Assembly (NCBI RefSeq): GCF_020329485.1
Contig: NZ_JAGKJI010000027.1
Coordinates: 1-64,000 of the forward strand
DNA from: Bradyrhizobium cenepequi
GTDB taxonomy: Bacteria; Pseudomonadota; Alphaproteobacteria; Rhizobiales; Xanthobacteraceae
Direction of reading: 5' to 3'
DNA length: 64,000 nt
Part shown: positions 43,482-52,142 of the stretch, one piece after another
Numbering within the stretch: position 1 is the stretch's first letter
How the letters are laid out: every line of letters begins with the position of its first letter
Position numbers and translations under genes: made by a program
The notes under the pieces: generated by a model
What the model saw: the letters and a program-made list of their open reading frames with translations, nothing else
Told to the model about the DNA's origin: nothing
The model's database searches: none

Positions 43482-43832
43482 GGTAATGTTGAATGAACGG
43501 ACGCGCCGACAAGTGACGGCTCTGCGGAGCCGCTCTTCTAGGACAATTCAGCGCCGCTGTCAGGTGTTTCGCGCTTCCCGCTGAACCTTGCCCACAATGA
43601 ACGCGTCTGAACAAAGCATATCCGGTAGAGTGGGAAGCGCCCTTCCGAAAAGATCACGCTCAAACAAAGAGATGAGATCATGATCCGGTCCTCATCTCAT
43701 CGCGGTTCCTCTGTGAAGGCCTGCATGATGAAGCTTTGTCATAAACGCATGCGTATTTGCCAACCTTGATCGCCATGCGAACCGGTGTCCACCCTCGGAT
43801 CAAGTCCGAGGGCATGCTTCGCTCGAAACGCT
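43482..43832. other. intergenic with dispersed repeat copy
   Basis: Contains a copy (43643-43687) of a dispersed repeat that occurs inverted at 56890-56934, with two mismatches in 45 bases. A second inverted half (GATGAGATCATGATCC with CATCTCATC) follows. It is non-coding and probably a transcribed or structural repeat. No gene supported. Confidence 0.55.
43643..43687. repeat. dispersed intergenic repeat, copy 1
   Basis: Runs from TTCCGAAAAGATCACGCTC to GATCATGATCCG. The reverse complement of 56890-56934 matches at 43 of 45 positions. The same kind of sequence (GATCATGC...CGGAAAACCGG) is frequent between genes in this group of bacteria. Confidence 0.75.
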
Positions 43833-44558
43833 CTAGCTGGCTGGCGGCCGGAAGGCCGAACTGCGCAGCATCGCATCCAGCAGCGTCTCGACTGACGTGC
43901 CTTCAGGCAGCCGCTTCAGGACGTCGGAGAGGCGGTCATCGAGCAGCAGCGTGGTGAAGCCGTGCACCAGCGACCAGGCGCGCACGATCGCGGCGGCCTG
44001 GTCGAGCGACAGCTTCTGCTCCTCGATATGCTCGTGGCGGCTTTCGCCGACCGCACCGGCAAGGCCGCCGAAGGCGGTGCTTGCGGCCTCGTGCAGCGAG
44101 GGCCTGGACATGTCGAGCCGCTCGGTGCGGAACATCAAGCTATACATCCCGGGATGCGCCTGCGCGTAGGCGACATAGGCCCCTGCGCGCGCCAACCCCT
44201 TCTCAGCGATGGTAGTGCCGCCCGCGACCGCGGTGCGCATCGCGTCGTTGAACTGGCGGAAGCCGATGGCGGCGAGCTCGCTGAGCAGGCCAGTCAGATC
44301 ACCGAAATGATGCGTCGGAGCAGCGTGCGACACGCCGGCCTCGCGCGCCACCGCGCGCAAGGTCAGGCCGGCCAGCCCCTCGCGCTCGAGTACGCGCTCG
44401 GCGGCCTCCAGCAGCGCCTCGTGCAGCGCGCCGTGATGATAGGGCGCTTCGCCCGATCGGCGCTGTCGGCGCGCCGGCCTCGCTGTGGCTTGTTTCGCCG
44501 TCTTCCGGGTTCTCGCCGGCGACGCGTTCGCCTTGTTTTCTCTCGACAATCTTGTCAT
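43833..44558 (-). CDS. TetR-family regulator with WHG-type C-terminal domain
   Basis: I chose ATG 44558 (MTRLSRENKANAS), giving 241 residues. A basic Ala/Arg-rich leader precedes the helix-turn-helix (PYHHGALHEALLEAAERVLE then LTLRAVAREAGVSHAAPTHH and FGDLTGLLSELAAIGFRQF). The C-terminal ligand domain (YVAYAQAHPGMYSLMFRTER) is of the WHG/TetR_C_13 type. A divergent carotenoid oxygenase gene and a second locus share its operator sequence. Its own promoter puts the transcript start next to the ATG, so it may be leaderless. Confidence 0.9.
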   Translation of the reverse strand: MTRLSRENKANASPARTRKTAKQATARPARRQRRSGEAPYHHGALHEALLEAAERVLEREGLAGLTLRAVAREAGVSHAAPTHHFGDLTGLLSELAAIGFRQFNDAMRTAVAGGTTIAEKGLARAGAYVAYAQAHPGMYSLMFRTERLDMSRPSLHEAASTAFGGLAGAVGESRHEHIEEQKLSLDQAAAIVRAWSLVHGFTTLLLDDRLSDVLKRLPEGTSVETLLDAMLRSSAFRPPAS

Positions 44559-44565
44559 GCGAATC

Positions 44566-44651
44566 CTTATATGTCGCAATTTTGACACTGTAAAGATTTT
44601 ACTTGACGGTCAGCACCACCACCTGTATCCATATCTTTACGATGTAAAGAT
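44566..44651. promoter_or_regulatory. divergent promoters and operator shared with 46181-46251
   Basis: Towards the oxygenase: -35 TTGACG (44603-44608), 17-base spacer, -10 TATCCA. Just after it lies ATCTTTACGATGTAAAGAT (44633-44651), a perfect 8-3-8 palindrome. Towards the TetR gene: -35 TTTACA (complement of 44589-44594), 17-base spacer, -10 TATAAG (complement of 44566-44571). A GTAAAGAT half-site (44590-44597) overlaps the TetR -35. TetR binding should therefore repress both directions. Confidence 0.75.
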
Positions 44652-44669
44652 AAAATGGAGGGAGTGACG

Positions 44670-46060
44670 ATGCTTGATCAGACGATCGCTGAGGCACCGC
44701 GGCCTCAAAAGGGATCGGCGCCAAGTTGGTCCTGAAAATATCGGGCGAGTTGCCGCGCGAGCTCAATGGCACGCTCTATCGCAACGGGCCCAATCCGCAA
44801 TTCGAGGCACCCGGCGCGCATTGGTTCGTCGGCGACGGCATGCTGCACGCCTTCAATCTCGAGAACGGTCGCGCCAGCTATCGCAATCGCTGGGTGCGCA
44901 CGCCGAAATGGCAGGCCGAGCACGATGCCGGCCGTGCATTGTTCGGCGGCTTCGGCCGCAAGCTCCCGGATGCGCCGCCCACGACCACCAATGACGGCGG
45001 CGTCGCCAACACCAACGTCATCTTCCATGCTGGCCGCCTGCTGGCGCTGGAGGAAGGCCATCTACCGACAGAGATCGAACCCGGCACGCTCGACCGGCTC
45101 GGCTACTGCGACTATAGCGGCGCCATCCAGGGCCCCTTCACCGCGCATCCCAAGATCGACCCGAAGACCGGCGAGCTCGTGTTCTTCGGCTATAACGCCG
45201 CGGGTCCCCTGACCCCTGCCCTTTCCTTCGGCTCGGTCAATGCGTCCGGCGTCGTGACGCTCTTCGAGCGCTTTGAATCGCCCTATGCCAGCATGGTGCA
45301 CGACTTCATCGTCACCGAGAACCATTTGCTGTTTCCGATCCTCCCCATTACCGGCAGCATGGAGCGCGCAATGCGCGGAGGCGCACCTTATGCCTGGGAG
45401 CCGGACAAAGGCGCCTATGTCGGCGTGATGAAGCGCAACGGCTCCGCGCAAGACATCACCTGGTTCCGCGCCGAGAGCTGCTACGTCTTCCACGTGATGA
45501 ACGCCTGGGAGGAAGGCAGCCGCATCATCGCCGACGTGATGCAGTTCGAGGAAGCGCCGCTGTTCAACCATCCCGACGGCTCGCCGACGGACCCGAAGAA
45601 GAACCGCGCGCGCTATTGCCGCTGGACCTTCGATCTCGACGGCAATACCAACCGTTTCACGCAAACCTATCTCGACGACCTTACCGGCGAATTCCCGCGC
45701 ATCGACGATCGCCGTGCGGGCCATGCTTTCACCCATGGCTGGTACGCCTGCGCCAATCCTGAGCTGCCGATGTTCGGCGCGCTCTCCGGCATCGTGCATG
45801 TCAATGGCGCCGGCAAGCGCCTCGGCCATTATCTGCTGCCCGCCGGCGACACCATCTCGGAGCCGGTGTTTGTCGAGCGCGGCAGCGATGCCGCCGAGGG
45901 CGATGGCTGGTTGCTCGCCGTGGTCTGGCGTGCCAGGGAAAACCGCAGCGATCTCGCCGTGTTCAACGCGCGCGACGTGGCGGCCGGCCCGATCGCGCTG
46001 GTTCATCTCGGCCACCGCGTGCCGGATGGATTTCACGGCAATTGGGTTGGCGCGAATTGA
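44670..46060 (+). CDS. carotenoid oxygenase (RPE65 family), 5' one-base deletion
   Basis: A carotenoid or stilbene cleavage dioxygenase. The natural ATG 44670 follows GGAGGGAG and reads MLDQTIAEAPRPQKG. A base is missing near 44713, and GAKLVLKISGELPRELNGTL then continues in frame to the stop (444 codons from TTG 44726). The family signature is clear: NGTLYRNGPNPQFEAP, HWFVGDGMLHAFNLENG, TAHPKIDPKTGELVFFGY with the first Fe-binding His, HDFIVTENHLLFPILPI with the second, VFHVMNAWEEG with the third, and FHGNWVG with the last. The product would be about 463 residues. Regulated by the divergent TetR protein. Substrate not deducible. Confidence 0.87.
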
Positions 46061-46180
46061 GTTGCGCTCTCCCTCATCCCGGGGCATCGCCAGCGGGTCC
46101 GGCCTCCGCCCCGTTGGGGATGCTCCCCCGGAATGACAATAAATGGCTGACAAATCTCAAGTTTATCTAATCCAGCCTTT

Positions 46181-46251
46181 ATTTTGACACTGTAAAGATT
46201 TCGCTTGACGGCTCCTCGGTGCACCTCTAGTCTATCTTTACATTGTCAAGA
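46181..46251 (+). promoter_or_regulatory. second copy of the TetR promoter/operator module
   Basis: Aligned without gaps to 44579-44651: ATTTTGACACTGTAAAGATT is identical, the -35 TTGACG (46205-46210) and 17-base spacer are kept, the -10 is TAGTCT, and ATCTTTACATTGTCAAGAT (46233-46251) matches the operator with one weaker arm. It drives the membrane-protein gene at 46271. Confidence 0.75.
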
Positions 46252-46270
46252 TTAGCCTTGAGAGGCGGCC

Positions 46271-46849
46271 ATGACGATCTTTCTCATCCTCGCCCCCTAT
46301 GGTGCCTTCGCAGCCTTGCTGCTGGTGACGTCGGCGACTGTCAGCCTGTTTGCCGGCGTCGCGATCTGCCTGACGGTCATCGCCTTCGACGTGATGCGCG
46401 GCCTCTCGATCAAGATCCTCGGCGTCGGCTCGGTGATCACGTTCACGGCGGTCGGCCTCTATGTCGCCGTCGTCGATCAGAATCTTGGCACTGCATCGGT
46501 GAGGTTCGCCGTCGACACCGGGATTTTCCTGGTCTCGCTCGGCTCGATCCTGGCCGGCCGTCCCTTCACGCTGCAATATGCGCGCGAAGTGGTCGACGCA
46601 CATACGGCGCGCCAACCCGGCTTCCTGCGCGTCAACCACGTCATCACCTGGGCCTGGACCATCGCTGCGCTGATGATGATGGTCGGCAACGTCGCCATCC
46701 TCTATGTGCCGAGCCTGCCGCTGTGGACCGGGCTTCTGATCGCATTCGCCGCGCGCAACAGTGCGGTGTTCTTCACGAAGTGGTATCCGCACTACCGGAT
46801 GACGAAATACGGTACGCATCCGGTCAACGCGCTGCCCAGCGCCAACTGA
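46271..46849 (+). CDS. integral membrane protein, TetR-regulated
   Basis: A 192-residue protein after a GAGAGGCGG ribosome-binding site. Hydrophobic helices are visible at MTIFLILAPYGAFAALLLVT, LFAGVAICLTVIAFDVM, VGSVITFTAVGLYVAVVD, FLVSLGSILAGRPFT, and AWTIAALMMMVGNVAILYVP. It has no enzymatic motif. It is followed by a YciB-like gene 23 bases later, and both share the promoter module of the carotenoid oxygenase. Confidence 0.75.
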   Translation: MTIFLILAPYGAFAALLLVTSATVSLFAGVAICLTVIAFDVMRGLSIKILGVGSVITFTAVGLYVAVVDQNLGTASVRFAVDTGIFLVSLGSILAGRPFTLQYAREVVDAHTARQPGFLRVNHVITWAWTIAALMMMVGNVAILYVPSLPLWTGLLIAFAARNSAVFFTKWYPHYRMTKYGTHPVNALPSAN

Positions 46850-46872
46850 GCATCGCAGGGGGAACAATCACG

Positions 46873-47427
46873 ATGAAAGACGTCTTCGCCAGGCTCGCCA
46901 GCGATTTCTTCTCGACCATCGTGTTTGTGGCGGTCTATTTCGCCACCGACAGCGTCTTGGTCGCGACCGGGGTCGCGATCGCCGGCGCGATCGCGCAGGT
47001 GGTGCATTCTCGCATCAAGGGCGAGACGCTCGGCTTCATGACCTGGGCGAGCCTTGGGCTGGTGATTGTGCTCGGCAGTGCAACCCTGCTCACCAACGAC
47101 CCGCGCTTTGTGCTGGCAAAGCCGTCGATCGCGCATTTCGCGATCGGCGCGATCATGCTGAGGCGTGGCTGGATGCTGCGCTACATGCCGCCGCGGGTGG
47201 CCGAGACGATCCCGGAATATGTGACGGCCGCCGGCTATGCCTGGGCGGCACTGATGTTTGCGATCGGCGCCGGCACCATCGCGGTGGCCACGACCGGCGA
47301 CATCAAGCTGTGGGCGACCTATGTGACGGCGGTCGCCGCCGGCTTGAAGATCGCAGCCTTCGCGATCCAATACATGCTCTTCCGCATCATCGTGACGAGC
47401 CGGCTGCGCGCCGCCGCCCGCGCTTAA
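46873..47427 (+). CDS. YciB/IspA-like inner-membrane septation protein family
   Basis: A 184-residue membrane protein starting MKDVFARLASDFFSTIVFVA after GGGGGA. The pattern of five or six hydrophobic helices (VATGVAIAGAIAQVVHSRIK, WASLGLVIVLGSATLLTNDP with FVLAKPSI, IGAIMLRRGW, AGYAWAALMFAIGAGTIAVA) and the DPRF-AKP motif match the YciB family of intracellular septation protein A. That family contributes to envelope integrity. This divergent copy is the second gene of the TetR-controlled pair. Confidence 0.8.
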   Translation: MKDVFARLASDFFSTIVFVAVYFATDSVLVATGVAIAGAIAQVVHSRIKGETLGFMTWASLGLVIVLGSATLLTNDPRFVLAKPSIAHFAIGAIMLRRGWMLRYMPPRVAETIPEYVTAAGYAWAALMFAIGAGTIAVATTGDIKLWATYVTAVAAGLKIAAFAIQYMLFRIIVTSRLRAAARA

Positions 47428-47518
47428 TTATCGCAGGCCGAAAATAGAGCGTTGGGCTTGCGCGACGAGATGGGTTATATGGCCGTCCAGCTTCACCTTT
47501 AACCTCGGGGAGACAGGC

Positions 47519-47815
47519 ATGGCGGTGGACGGAATCTGGAATCTCACCATGAGCACGCCGATGGGTGAGCGTCAGGCGACGCTGTCGCTGAAGAACTCGG
47601 CCGGCACGCTCACGGGCACGCAGGGTGCCGAAGACAATTCGGCCGAGATTTTCGACGGCACCGCCAATGGCGACGACGTTGCCTGGAAGGTTTCCATCAC
47701 CAACCCGATGCCGCTCACGCTCGAGTTCACCGGAAAAGTGACGGGTGACAGCATCGCCGGCGAAATGGGCATCGGCCCGATGGGCAGCTTCCCGTTCACG
47801 GGGACGAGGGCGTAA
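47519..47815 (+). CDS. small beta-barrel-like conserved protein
   Basis: A 98-residue protein with alternating beta strands: GIWNLTMSTPMGERQATLSL then GTLTGTQGAEDNSAEIFDGT, VAWKVSITNPMPLTLEFTGK and IAGEMGIGPMGSFPFTGTRA. The layout (G-W-x-hydrophobic strand, GxLTGxxG, FxGxVxGDxIxGE) resembles small lipocalin-like or avidin-like barrels that recur in rhizobia. No signal peptide. Function unknown. Confidence 0.75.
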   Translation: MAVDGIWNLTMSTPMGERQATLSLKNSAGTLTGTQGAEDNSAEIFDGTANGDDVAWKVSITNPMPLTLEFTGKVTGDSIAGEMGIGPMGSFPFTGTRA

Positions 47816-47859
47816 GCAGCGCCGCCATGGGCGCCGCATTTGCAGCAAACTCAATCGTC

Positions 47860-47925
47860 ATACGCGGGCTTGACCCGCGTATCCCTCTCCTTTGAACGAT
47901 GGATGGCCGGGTCAAGCCCGGCCAT
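47860..47925. repeat. pair of related palindromes (REP-like)
   Basis: ATACGCGGG and CCCGCGTAT around CTTGA (47860-47882), and ATGGCCGGG and CCCGGCCAT around TCAAG (47903-47925), two stem-loops with matching inverted centres, 20 bases apart. This form (GGGCTTGACCC with GGGTCAAGCCC) is a common intergenic repeat in bradyrhizobia. It may also end transcription of the convergent genes. Confidence 0.8.
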
Positions 47926-47949
47926 GACACATCGTGAGGCTGCGCTACC

Positions 47950-49620
47950 TCAGCCCAGATTCAATTCCTTGAAGAAGTCGTTGCCCTTGTCATCGATGAT
48001 GATGAAGGCCGGGAAATCCACGACCTCGATGCGCCAGATCGCTTCCATGCCGAGCTCGGGATATTCGACCACCTCGACCTTCTTGATGCAGTGCTCGGCG
48101 AGGTTTGCTGCAGCGCCGCCGATCGAGCCGAGATAGAAGCCGCCGTGCTTCTTGCAGGCTTCGCGCACCGCCGGTGCGCGGTTGCCCTTCGCCACCATCA
48201 CCATTGAGCCGCCGGCGGCCTGGAACTGGTCGACGAAGGAATCCATGCGCCCGGCCGTGGTCGGACCGAACGCGCCGGACGCATAGCCCTCCGGCGTCTT
48301 GGCGGGACCGGCATAATAGACCGGATGGTTCTTGAAGTAGTCCGGCAGCGGCTCGCCGCGGTCCAGCCGCTCGCGCAGCTTGGCATGCGCCGCATCGCGC
48401 GCGACGATCATGGTGCCCGTCATGGAGACGCGCGTCTTGATCGGGTGCTTTGAGAGCGTCGCCAGGATGTCCTTCATCGGCTGGTTGAGATCGATCTTGA
48501 CGACCTCGCCGCCGAGCGACTGCTCGACCTGCGGCAAATACTGCGCCGGATTATGCTCAAGCTCTTCCAGATAGACGCCGTCCTTGGTGATCTTGCCGAG
48601 CACCTGGCGGTCCGCCGAACAGGACACGCCAAGCCCGATCGGCAATGAGGCGCCGTGGCGCGGCAGCCGGATCACGCGCACGTCGTGGCAGAAATACTTG
48701 CCGCCGAACTGCGCGCCGACCCCGAGTGACTGCGTCATCTTATGGATTTCCTGCTCCATCTCCAGATCGCGGAATGCGTTGCCGTCGGCCGAGCCGTGCG
48801 TCGGCAGCGCGTCGAGATAGCGGGCGGAAGCGAGCTTCACAGTCTTCATGCAGAGTTCGGCCGAGGTGCCGCCGATCACGATCGCCAGGTGATAGGGCGG
48901 GCACGCCGCGGTGCCGAGCGTCAGGATCTTCTCCTTCAGGAACGCGAGCAGCCGATCCTTGGTCAACACCGACGGCGTCGCCTGGAACAGGAAGCTCTTG
49001 TTGGCGCTGCCGCCGCCCTTGGCCATGAACATGAACTTGTAGGCCGAGTCTATTTCTGAAGAGCCACCCTCGGCGTAGATCTCGCACTGCGCCGGCATGT
49101 TGTTGGCGGTGTTCTTCTCCTCATACATCGACAGCGGCGCCACCTGCGAATAGCGCAAATTGCGGCGGAGATAAGCGTCGCGTGCGCCCTCCGACAGCGC
49201 CGCCTCGTCATCGCCATCGGTGATGACGTTGCAGCCCTTCTTGCCCATGATGATCGCGGTGCCCGTATCCTGGCACATCGGCAGCACGCCGCCGGCGGCG
49301 ATATTGGCGTTCTTGAGGAAGTCGAAGGCAACGAACTTGTCGTTGTCGCTGGCCTCCTTGTCCTCGAGGATGCCGCGAAGCTGCTTCAGGTGCCCCGGAC
49401 GCAGGTAATGGTTGATGTCACCGAACGCCGCCTCCGACAGCGCCCGCAGCGCCTCGCGCGACACCACCAGCATCTCCCGTCCCAGCACCTTCTCGACCCG
49501 CACGCCCTCCGCCGTGATCTTCTTGTACGGCGTTGTGTCCTGCCCCAGCGGGAACAGCGGCGTATGCTTATAGGGCGGAACAGGCTTGGACTGGTCGGGG
49601 AAGGCGGTGGGGGCGTTCAT
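47950..49620 (-). CDS. fumA: class I fumarate hydratase
   Basis: A 556-residue iron-sulfur fumarase. The alpha-type domain has VLPMCQDTGTAIIMGKKGCN with a cluster Cys and AACPPYHLAIVIGGTSAELC; the cluster residue in CSADRQVLGKI is also present. The beta-type domain follows (FGPTTAGRMDSFVDQFQAAG, SMVMVAKGNRAP, GGFYLGSIGGAAANLAEHC). It converts fumarate and malate in the TCA cycle and is oxygen-sensitive. It is monocistronic, convergent with the small barrel gene. Confidence 0.96.
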   Translation of the reverse strand: MNAPTAFPDQSKPVPPYKHTPLFPLGQDTTPYKKITAEGVRVEKVLGREMLVVSREALRALSEAAFGDINHYLRPGHLKQLRGILEDKEASDNDKFVAFDFLKNANIAAGGVLPMCQDTGTAIIMGKKGCNVITDGDDEAALSEGARDAYLRRNLRYSQVAPLSMYEEKNTANNMPAQCEIYAEGGSSEIDSAYKFMFMAKGGGSANKSFLFQATPSVLTKDRLLAFLKEKILTLGTAACPPYHLAIVIGGTSAELCMKTVKLASARYLDALPTHGSADGNAFRDLEMEQEIHKMTQSLGVGAQFGGKYFCHDVRVIRLPRHGASLPIGLGVSCSADRQVLGKITKDGVYLEELEHNPAQYLPQVEQSLGGEVVKIDLNQPMKDILATLSKHPIKTRVSMTGTMIVARDAAHAKLRERLDRGEPLPDYFKNHPVYYAGPAKTPEGYASGAFGPTTAGRMDSFVDQFQAAGGSMVMVAKGNRAPAVREACKKHGGFYLGSIGGAAANLAEHCIKKVEVVEYPELGMEAIWRIEVVDFPAFIIIDDKGNDFFKELNLG

Positions 49621-49825
49621 GGGCGTGATCTCAGGTTGGGGCCGGGAACGTCAGCCCGGCATCTAGAGCCGTTCTAAGCATTTTTACCGCAAAAGGAAGT
49701 CGTGGGAGCGCTGGGCAGTGACCCGGACACCTGTGGTCTCGCGCAGGGCTAGCCCCTGCATATTGACGCAACCGGTTGGACGCTGCATGAACCGGCGTGT
49801 TTTTCCGTGCCGGCAGGGGGCGTCC

Positions 49826-50305
49826 GTGACCAGAACATTCGTATCGCGCCTTCGAGGCGCGGCGTTCATCGCGATGATCGGGCTTTTCGCCGCCCTCGCC
49901 GCCTCGCCAGCACACGCCGACCAGTGCGATGACATCGCCAAGCAGCTCGCCAGCCAGATCGACGGCCTCAAGGTCAACTTCAAGGCCGCCAACGTCGTCT
50001 ATCTCTCCCATCCCGCGACCAGGGAATTGTCGCTCGGCTGCCGCGGCAAGAACTACTCGATCGAGCTCTTTGCCAAGGGCGACCGGAAGCCTAAGCCGGA
50101 ATTCTATCAGCTGGTCAGCTCGGCGGCGGCGATCATCTTCACCGTGCCGAAGGACGACACCACGACCGGCGCCACGCGCTGCCTGAAGCGCATGGGCATT
50201 TTGCGCGGCGACAAGGTCAGCATGCGCTTTCGCCGCCTCAACATGGAGTGCACGCGCTCCAAGACCGAGGCGTCGATTGCGATCACGCGCGGCAAGGACG
50301 AGTAA
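49826..50305 (+). CDS. secreted hypothetical protein
   Basis: From GTG 49826 (VTRTFVSRLRGAAFIAMIGL) a signal peptide is clear: basic start, hydrophobic FIAMIGLFAALAA, cleavage after SPAHA. ATG 49787 (MNRRVF) is an alternative start. The mature part (DQCDDIAKQLASQIDGLKVN, LGCRGKNYSIELFAKGDRKP, ATRCLKRMGILRGDKVSMRF) has conserved-looking Cys that could form disulfides in the periplasm. I know no function. Confidence 0.7.
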   Translation: MTRTFVSRLRGAAFIAMIGLFAALAASPAHADQCDDIAKQLASQIDGLKVNFKAANVVYLSHPATRELSLGCRGKNYSIELFAKGDRKPKPEFYQLVSSAAAIIFTVPKDDTTTGATRCLKRMGILRGDKVSMRFRRLNMECTRSKTEASIAITRGKDE

Positions 50306-50387
50306 CGCACGCTTCCGCGTGCCCGGGCCTGCTGACTGCGCCGCGCCGCTGCGCTATCGTCTCCTCTCCGGATGTGGGAGGAAGACG

Positions 50388-50747
50388 ATGCCTGACAGCA
50401 AGACCTATACCGGCGGCTGCCATTGCGGACAGGTGCGTTTCGAATGCACCAGCGATCTCGCCATGGTGACCAATTGCAACTGCTCGATCTGCACCAAGAA
50501 GGGCCTGCATTTCACTTTCCTGCCGCCGAGGAGTTTTCAGCTCCGTGCCGGCGAGGAGAATTTGAAGGAATACCTCTTCAACAAGCACGCCATTCGCCAT
50601 CAATTCTGCATCGACTGCGGCGCCGAGGTGTTTGCCTACGGCAAAAAGCCCGATGGCAGCGATGTGGTGGCGGTTAACGTGAGCTGCATCGACGGCATCG
50701 AACTGTCGAAGCTCGCGATGACGCCGTTCGATGGGAAGAATCTATAA
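50388..50747 (+). CDS. GFA/CENP-V-type zinc protein
   Basis: A 119-residue GFA-domain protein. The structural and catalytic zinc Cys are visible: GGCHCGQVRFEC, CNCSICTKKG and FCIDCGAEVFAYGKKPDG. The family includes the glutathione-dependent formaldehyde-activating enzyme, but most members have unknown substrates. A GST gene lies just downstream in opposite orientation, separated by a long palindrome. Start at ATG 50388, with GGGAGGAAG upstream. Confidence 0.9.
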   Translation: MPDSKTYTGGCHCGQVRFECTSDLAMVTNCNCSICTKKGLHFTFLPPRSFQLRAGEENLKEYLFNKHAIRHQFCIDCGAEVFAYGKKPDGSDVVAVNVSCIDGIELSKLAMTPFDGKNL

Positions 50748-50756
50748 GGCAGCGCC

Positions 50757-50844
50757 GTAGGATGGGTAGAGCGCAGCGAAACCCATCCTCCGTCAACACG
50801 GCGCTCGCAGTTTGATGGGTTTCGCTGCGCTCTACCCATCCTAC
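50757..50844. repeat. 31-bp perfect inverted repeat
   Basis: The arms at 50757-50787 and 50814-50844 are perfectly complementary over 31 bases (beginning GTAGGATGGGTAGAGCGC) around a 26-base centre. It lies between convergent genes and the right arm reaches into the last codon of the GST gene. It is a typical dispersed palindromic repeat that may also work as a bidirectional terminator. Confidence 0.85.
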
Positions 50845-51560
50845 GATTGGTGCGAGGCATCCAGCTCCTTGTACCGGCGGAAAATCCCCTGCTCGTTGAA
50901 CGGAATCCGCCGCTCGCTTGCCAGATACGTCTTGATGTTCGGCCGCTCGGCGACGCGGTTGCGCAATTCGATCAGGCGGGGAACGTTCTCCTCAAAGGCC
51001 TGCATATGCTTCGGGAAGGCATAGCGCAGGCCCTCCACGATCTGGAACAGCGACAGATCGACATAGGTCAGGCGGCGGCCGGTGACGTAAGCGCCGCCAT
51101 TCGCCGCCACGATCTCCTCGAAGTAGCCGAGATATTTCGGCACGCGCTCCTTCCAGAATTCCGCGGTGCGCTTCTTTGCCGGCGCCTTCTGGTCCTCGTA
51201 ATAGAGCGTCAGCCCGAGCGGATGATGGGTGTCGTGAACTTCCAGCACGAGATCGGCGATCGTGAGCTGCATTTGATGCACCCAAAGCCGTGCCGCTTCC
51301 GCCTTCGGCGCCAGGCCATGGCGCGCGCCGAGGAAGAACAGGATGTTGGCGGTCTGCCCGATGACGAGCTTGCCGGCCTTGAGGAACGGTGGCGCGAAGG
51401 GCGGCGTGCCCTTGCCCGCTTCCATCATCGCCATCATCGCGCTAGTGCCGCCCGCGCCGCGCGCAACATCGTCATAATCAGCACCCGCATCCTCCAGCGC
51501 GAGCCGCACATATTCGCCGCGGCCCTGGATATCGGGCCAGTAATAGAGCTGATAGCGCAT
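50841..51560 (-). CDS. glutathione S-transferase
   Basis: I chose ATG 51560 (MRYQLYYWPDIQGRGEYVRL), giving 239 residues. The thioredoxin-like N-domain has YYWPDIQGRGEYVRLALED with the probable catalytic Tyr, FAPPFLKAGKLVIGQTANIL with the cis-Pro. The all-helical C-domain has DLVLEVHDTHHPLGLTLYYE and TGRRLTYVDLSLFQIVEGLR. It conjugates glutathione to electrophiles or reduces peroxides. The upstream frame extension to 51728 is not coding. Its neighbour across the palindrome is a GFA-like gene. Confidence 0.9.
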   Translation of the reverse strand: MRYQLYYWPDIQGRGEYVRLALEDAGADYDDVARGAGGTSAMMAMMEAGKGTPPFAPPFLKAGKLVIGQTANILFFLGARHGLAPKAEAARLWVHQMQLTIADLVLEVHDTHHPLGLTLYYEDQKAPAKKRTAEFWKERVPKYLGYFEEIVAANGGAYVTGRRLTYVDLSLFQIVEGLRYAFPKHMQAFEENVPRLIELRNRVAERPNIKTYLASERRIPFNEQGIFRRYKELDASHQS

Positions 51561-51714
51561 CGATGCGTGCCTCCCTGGAACAGGCTCACGGCAATAACAC
51601 ACTCCTGTGGTCGGTGCTCCGTCGCCGCGTGATCGCAATTGTTCGAAAGCCAGCGACGATGTTAGCCTGTTCCGGTCTTGGAACATCCGATTCCCGGTCG
51701 GACAGGAGAATGTG

Positions 51715-52110
51715 ATGGCGGATAGCAAGAAGAAACGCAGCGGCAGCGATCGAGCATGGATCGCGTTGGGCGAGGCTTATGAGGTCGCCTATTGGTCGAA
51801 GAAGTTCAAGATCACGCCCGCCAAGCTGAAATACGCCGTCAAGAAAGTCGGACATTCCGCCAAGAAGGTGGAAGCCTACTTCAAGGAGCAGAAACATCGT
51901 GCCGCGGACCGATCGCGGATTGCGGTCAGCGAGCCCTACGAAGTGCGCTACTGGTCCAACAAGCTCAAGATCACGCCGGCCAGGTTGAAGGCCGCCGTCG
52001 CCGCCGTTGGCCATTCATCGAACAAAGTCGCGGCCTACGTCGCGAAGAAGAAAACAGCTCCCAAGAAGAAGGTGGCGAAGAAGAAAGTCGCCAAGAAGAA
52101 GGCCGCCTGA
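51715..52110 (+). CDS. DUF3606 protein with two repeats and basic tail
   Basis: A 131-residue protein with two tandem DUF3606-like units: IALGEAYEVAYWSKKFKITP then AKLKYAVKKVGHSAKKVEAY; and IAVSEPYEVRYWSNKLKITP then ARLKAAVAAVGHSSNKVAAY. A Lys/Ala-rich tail (KKVAKKKVAKKKAA) resembles histone H1 ends. The repeats form small helical DNA-binding-like modules. Two units in one protein are less common than one. A nucleoid or stress role is possible but not shown. Confidence 0.8.
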   Translation: MADSKKKRSGSDRAWIALGEAYEVAYWSKKFKITPAKLKYAVKKVGHSAKKVEAYFKEQKHRAADRSRIAVSEPYEVRYWSNKLKITPARLKAAVAAVGHSSNKVAAYVAKKKTAPKKKVAKKKVAKKKAA

Positions 52111-52142
52111 GCGTTCGGCCGGCGGCCGGGATCGGCCCAAGT

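Noticed and set aside
45062..46153. A 363-codon minus frame
   Set aside because: Antisense to the carotenoid oxygenase, whose family motifs are unmistakable.
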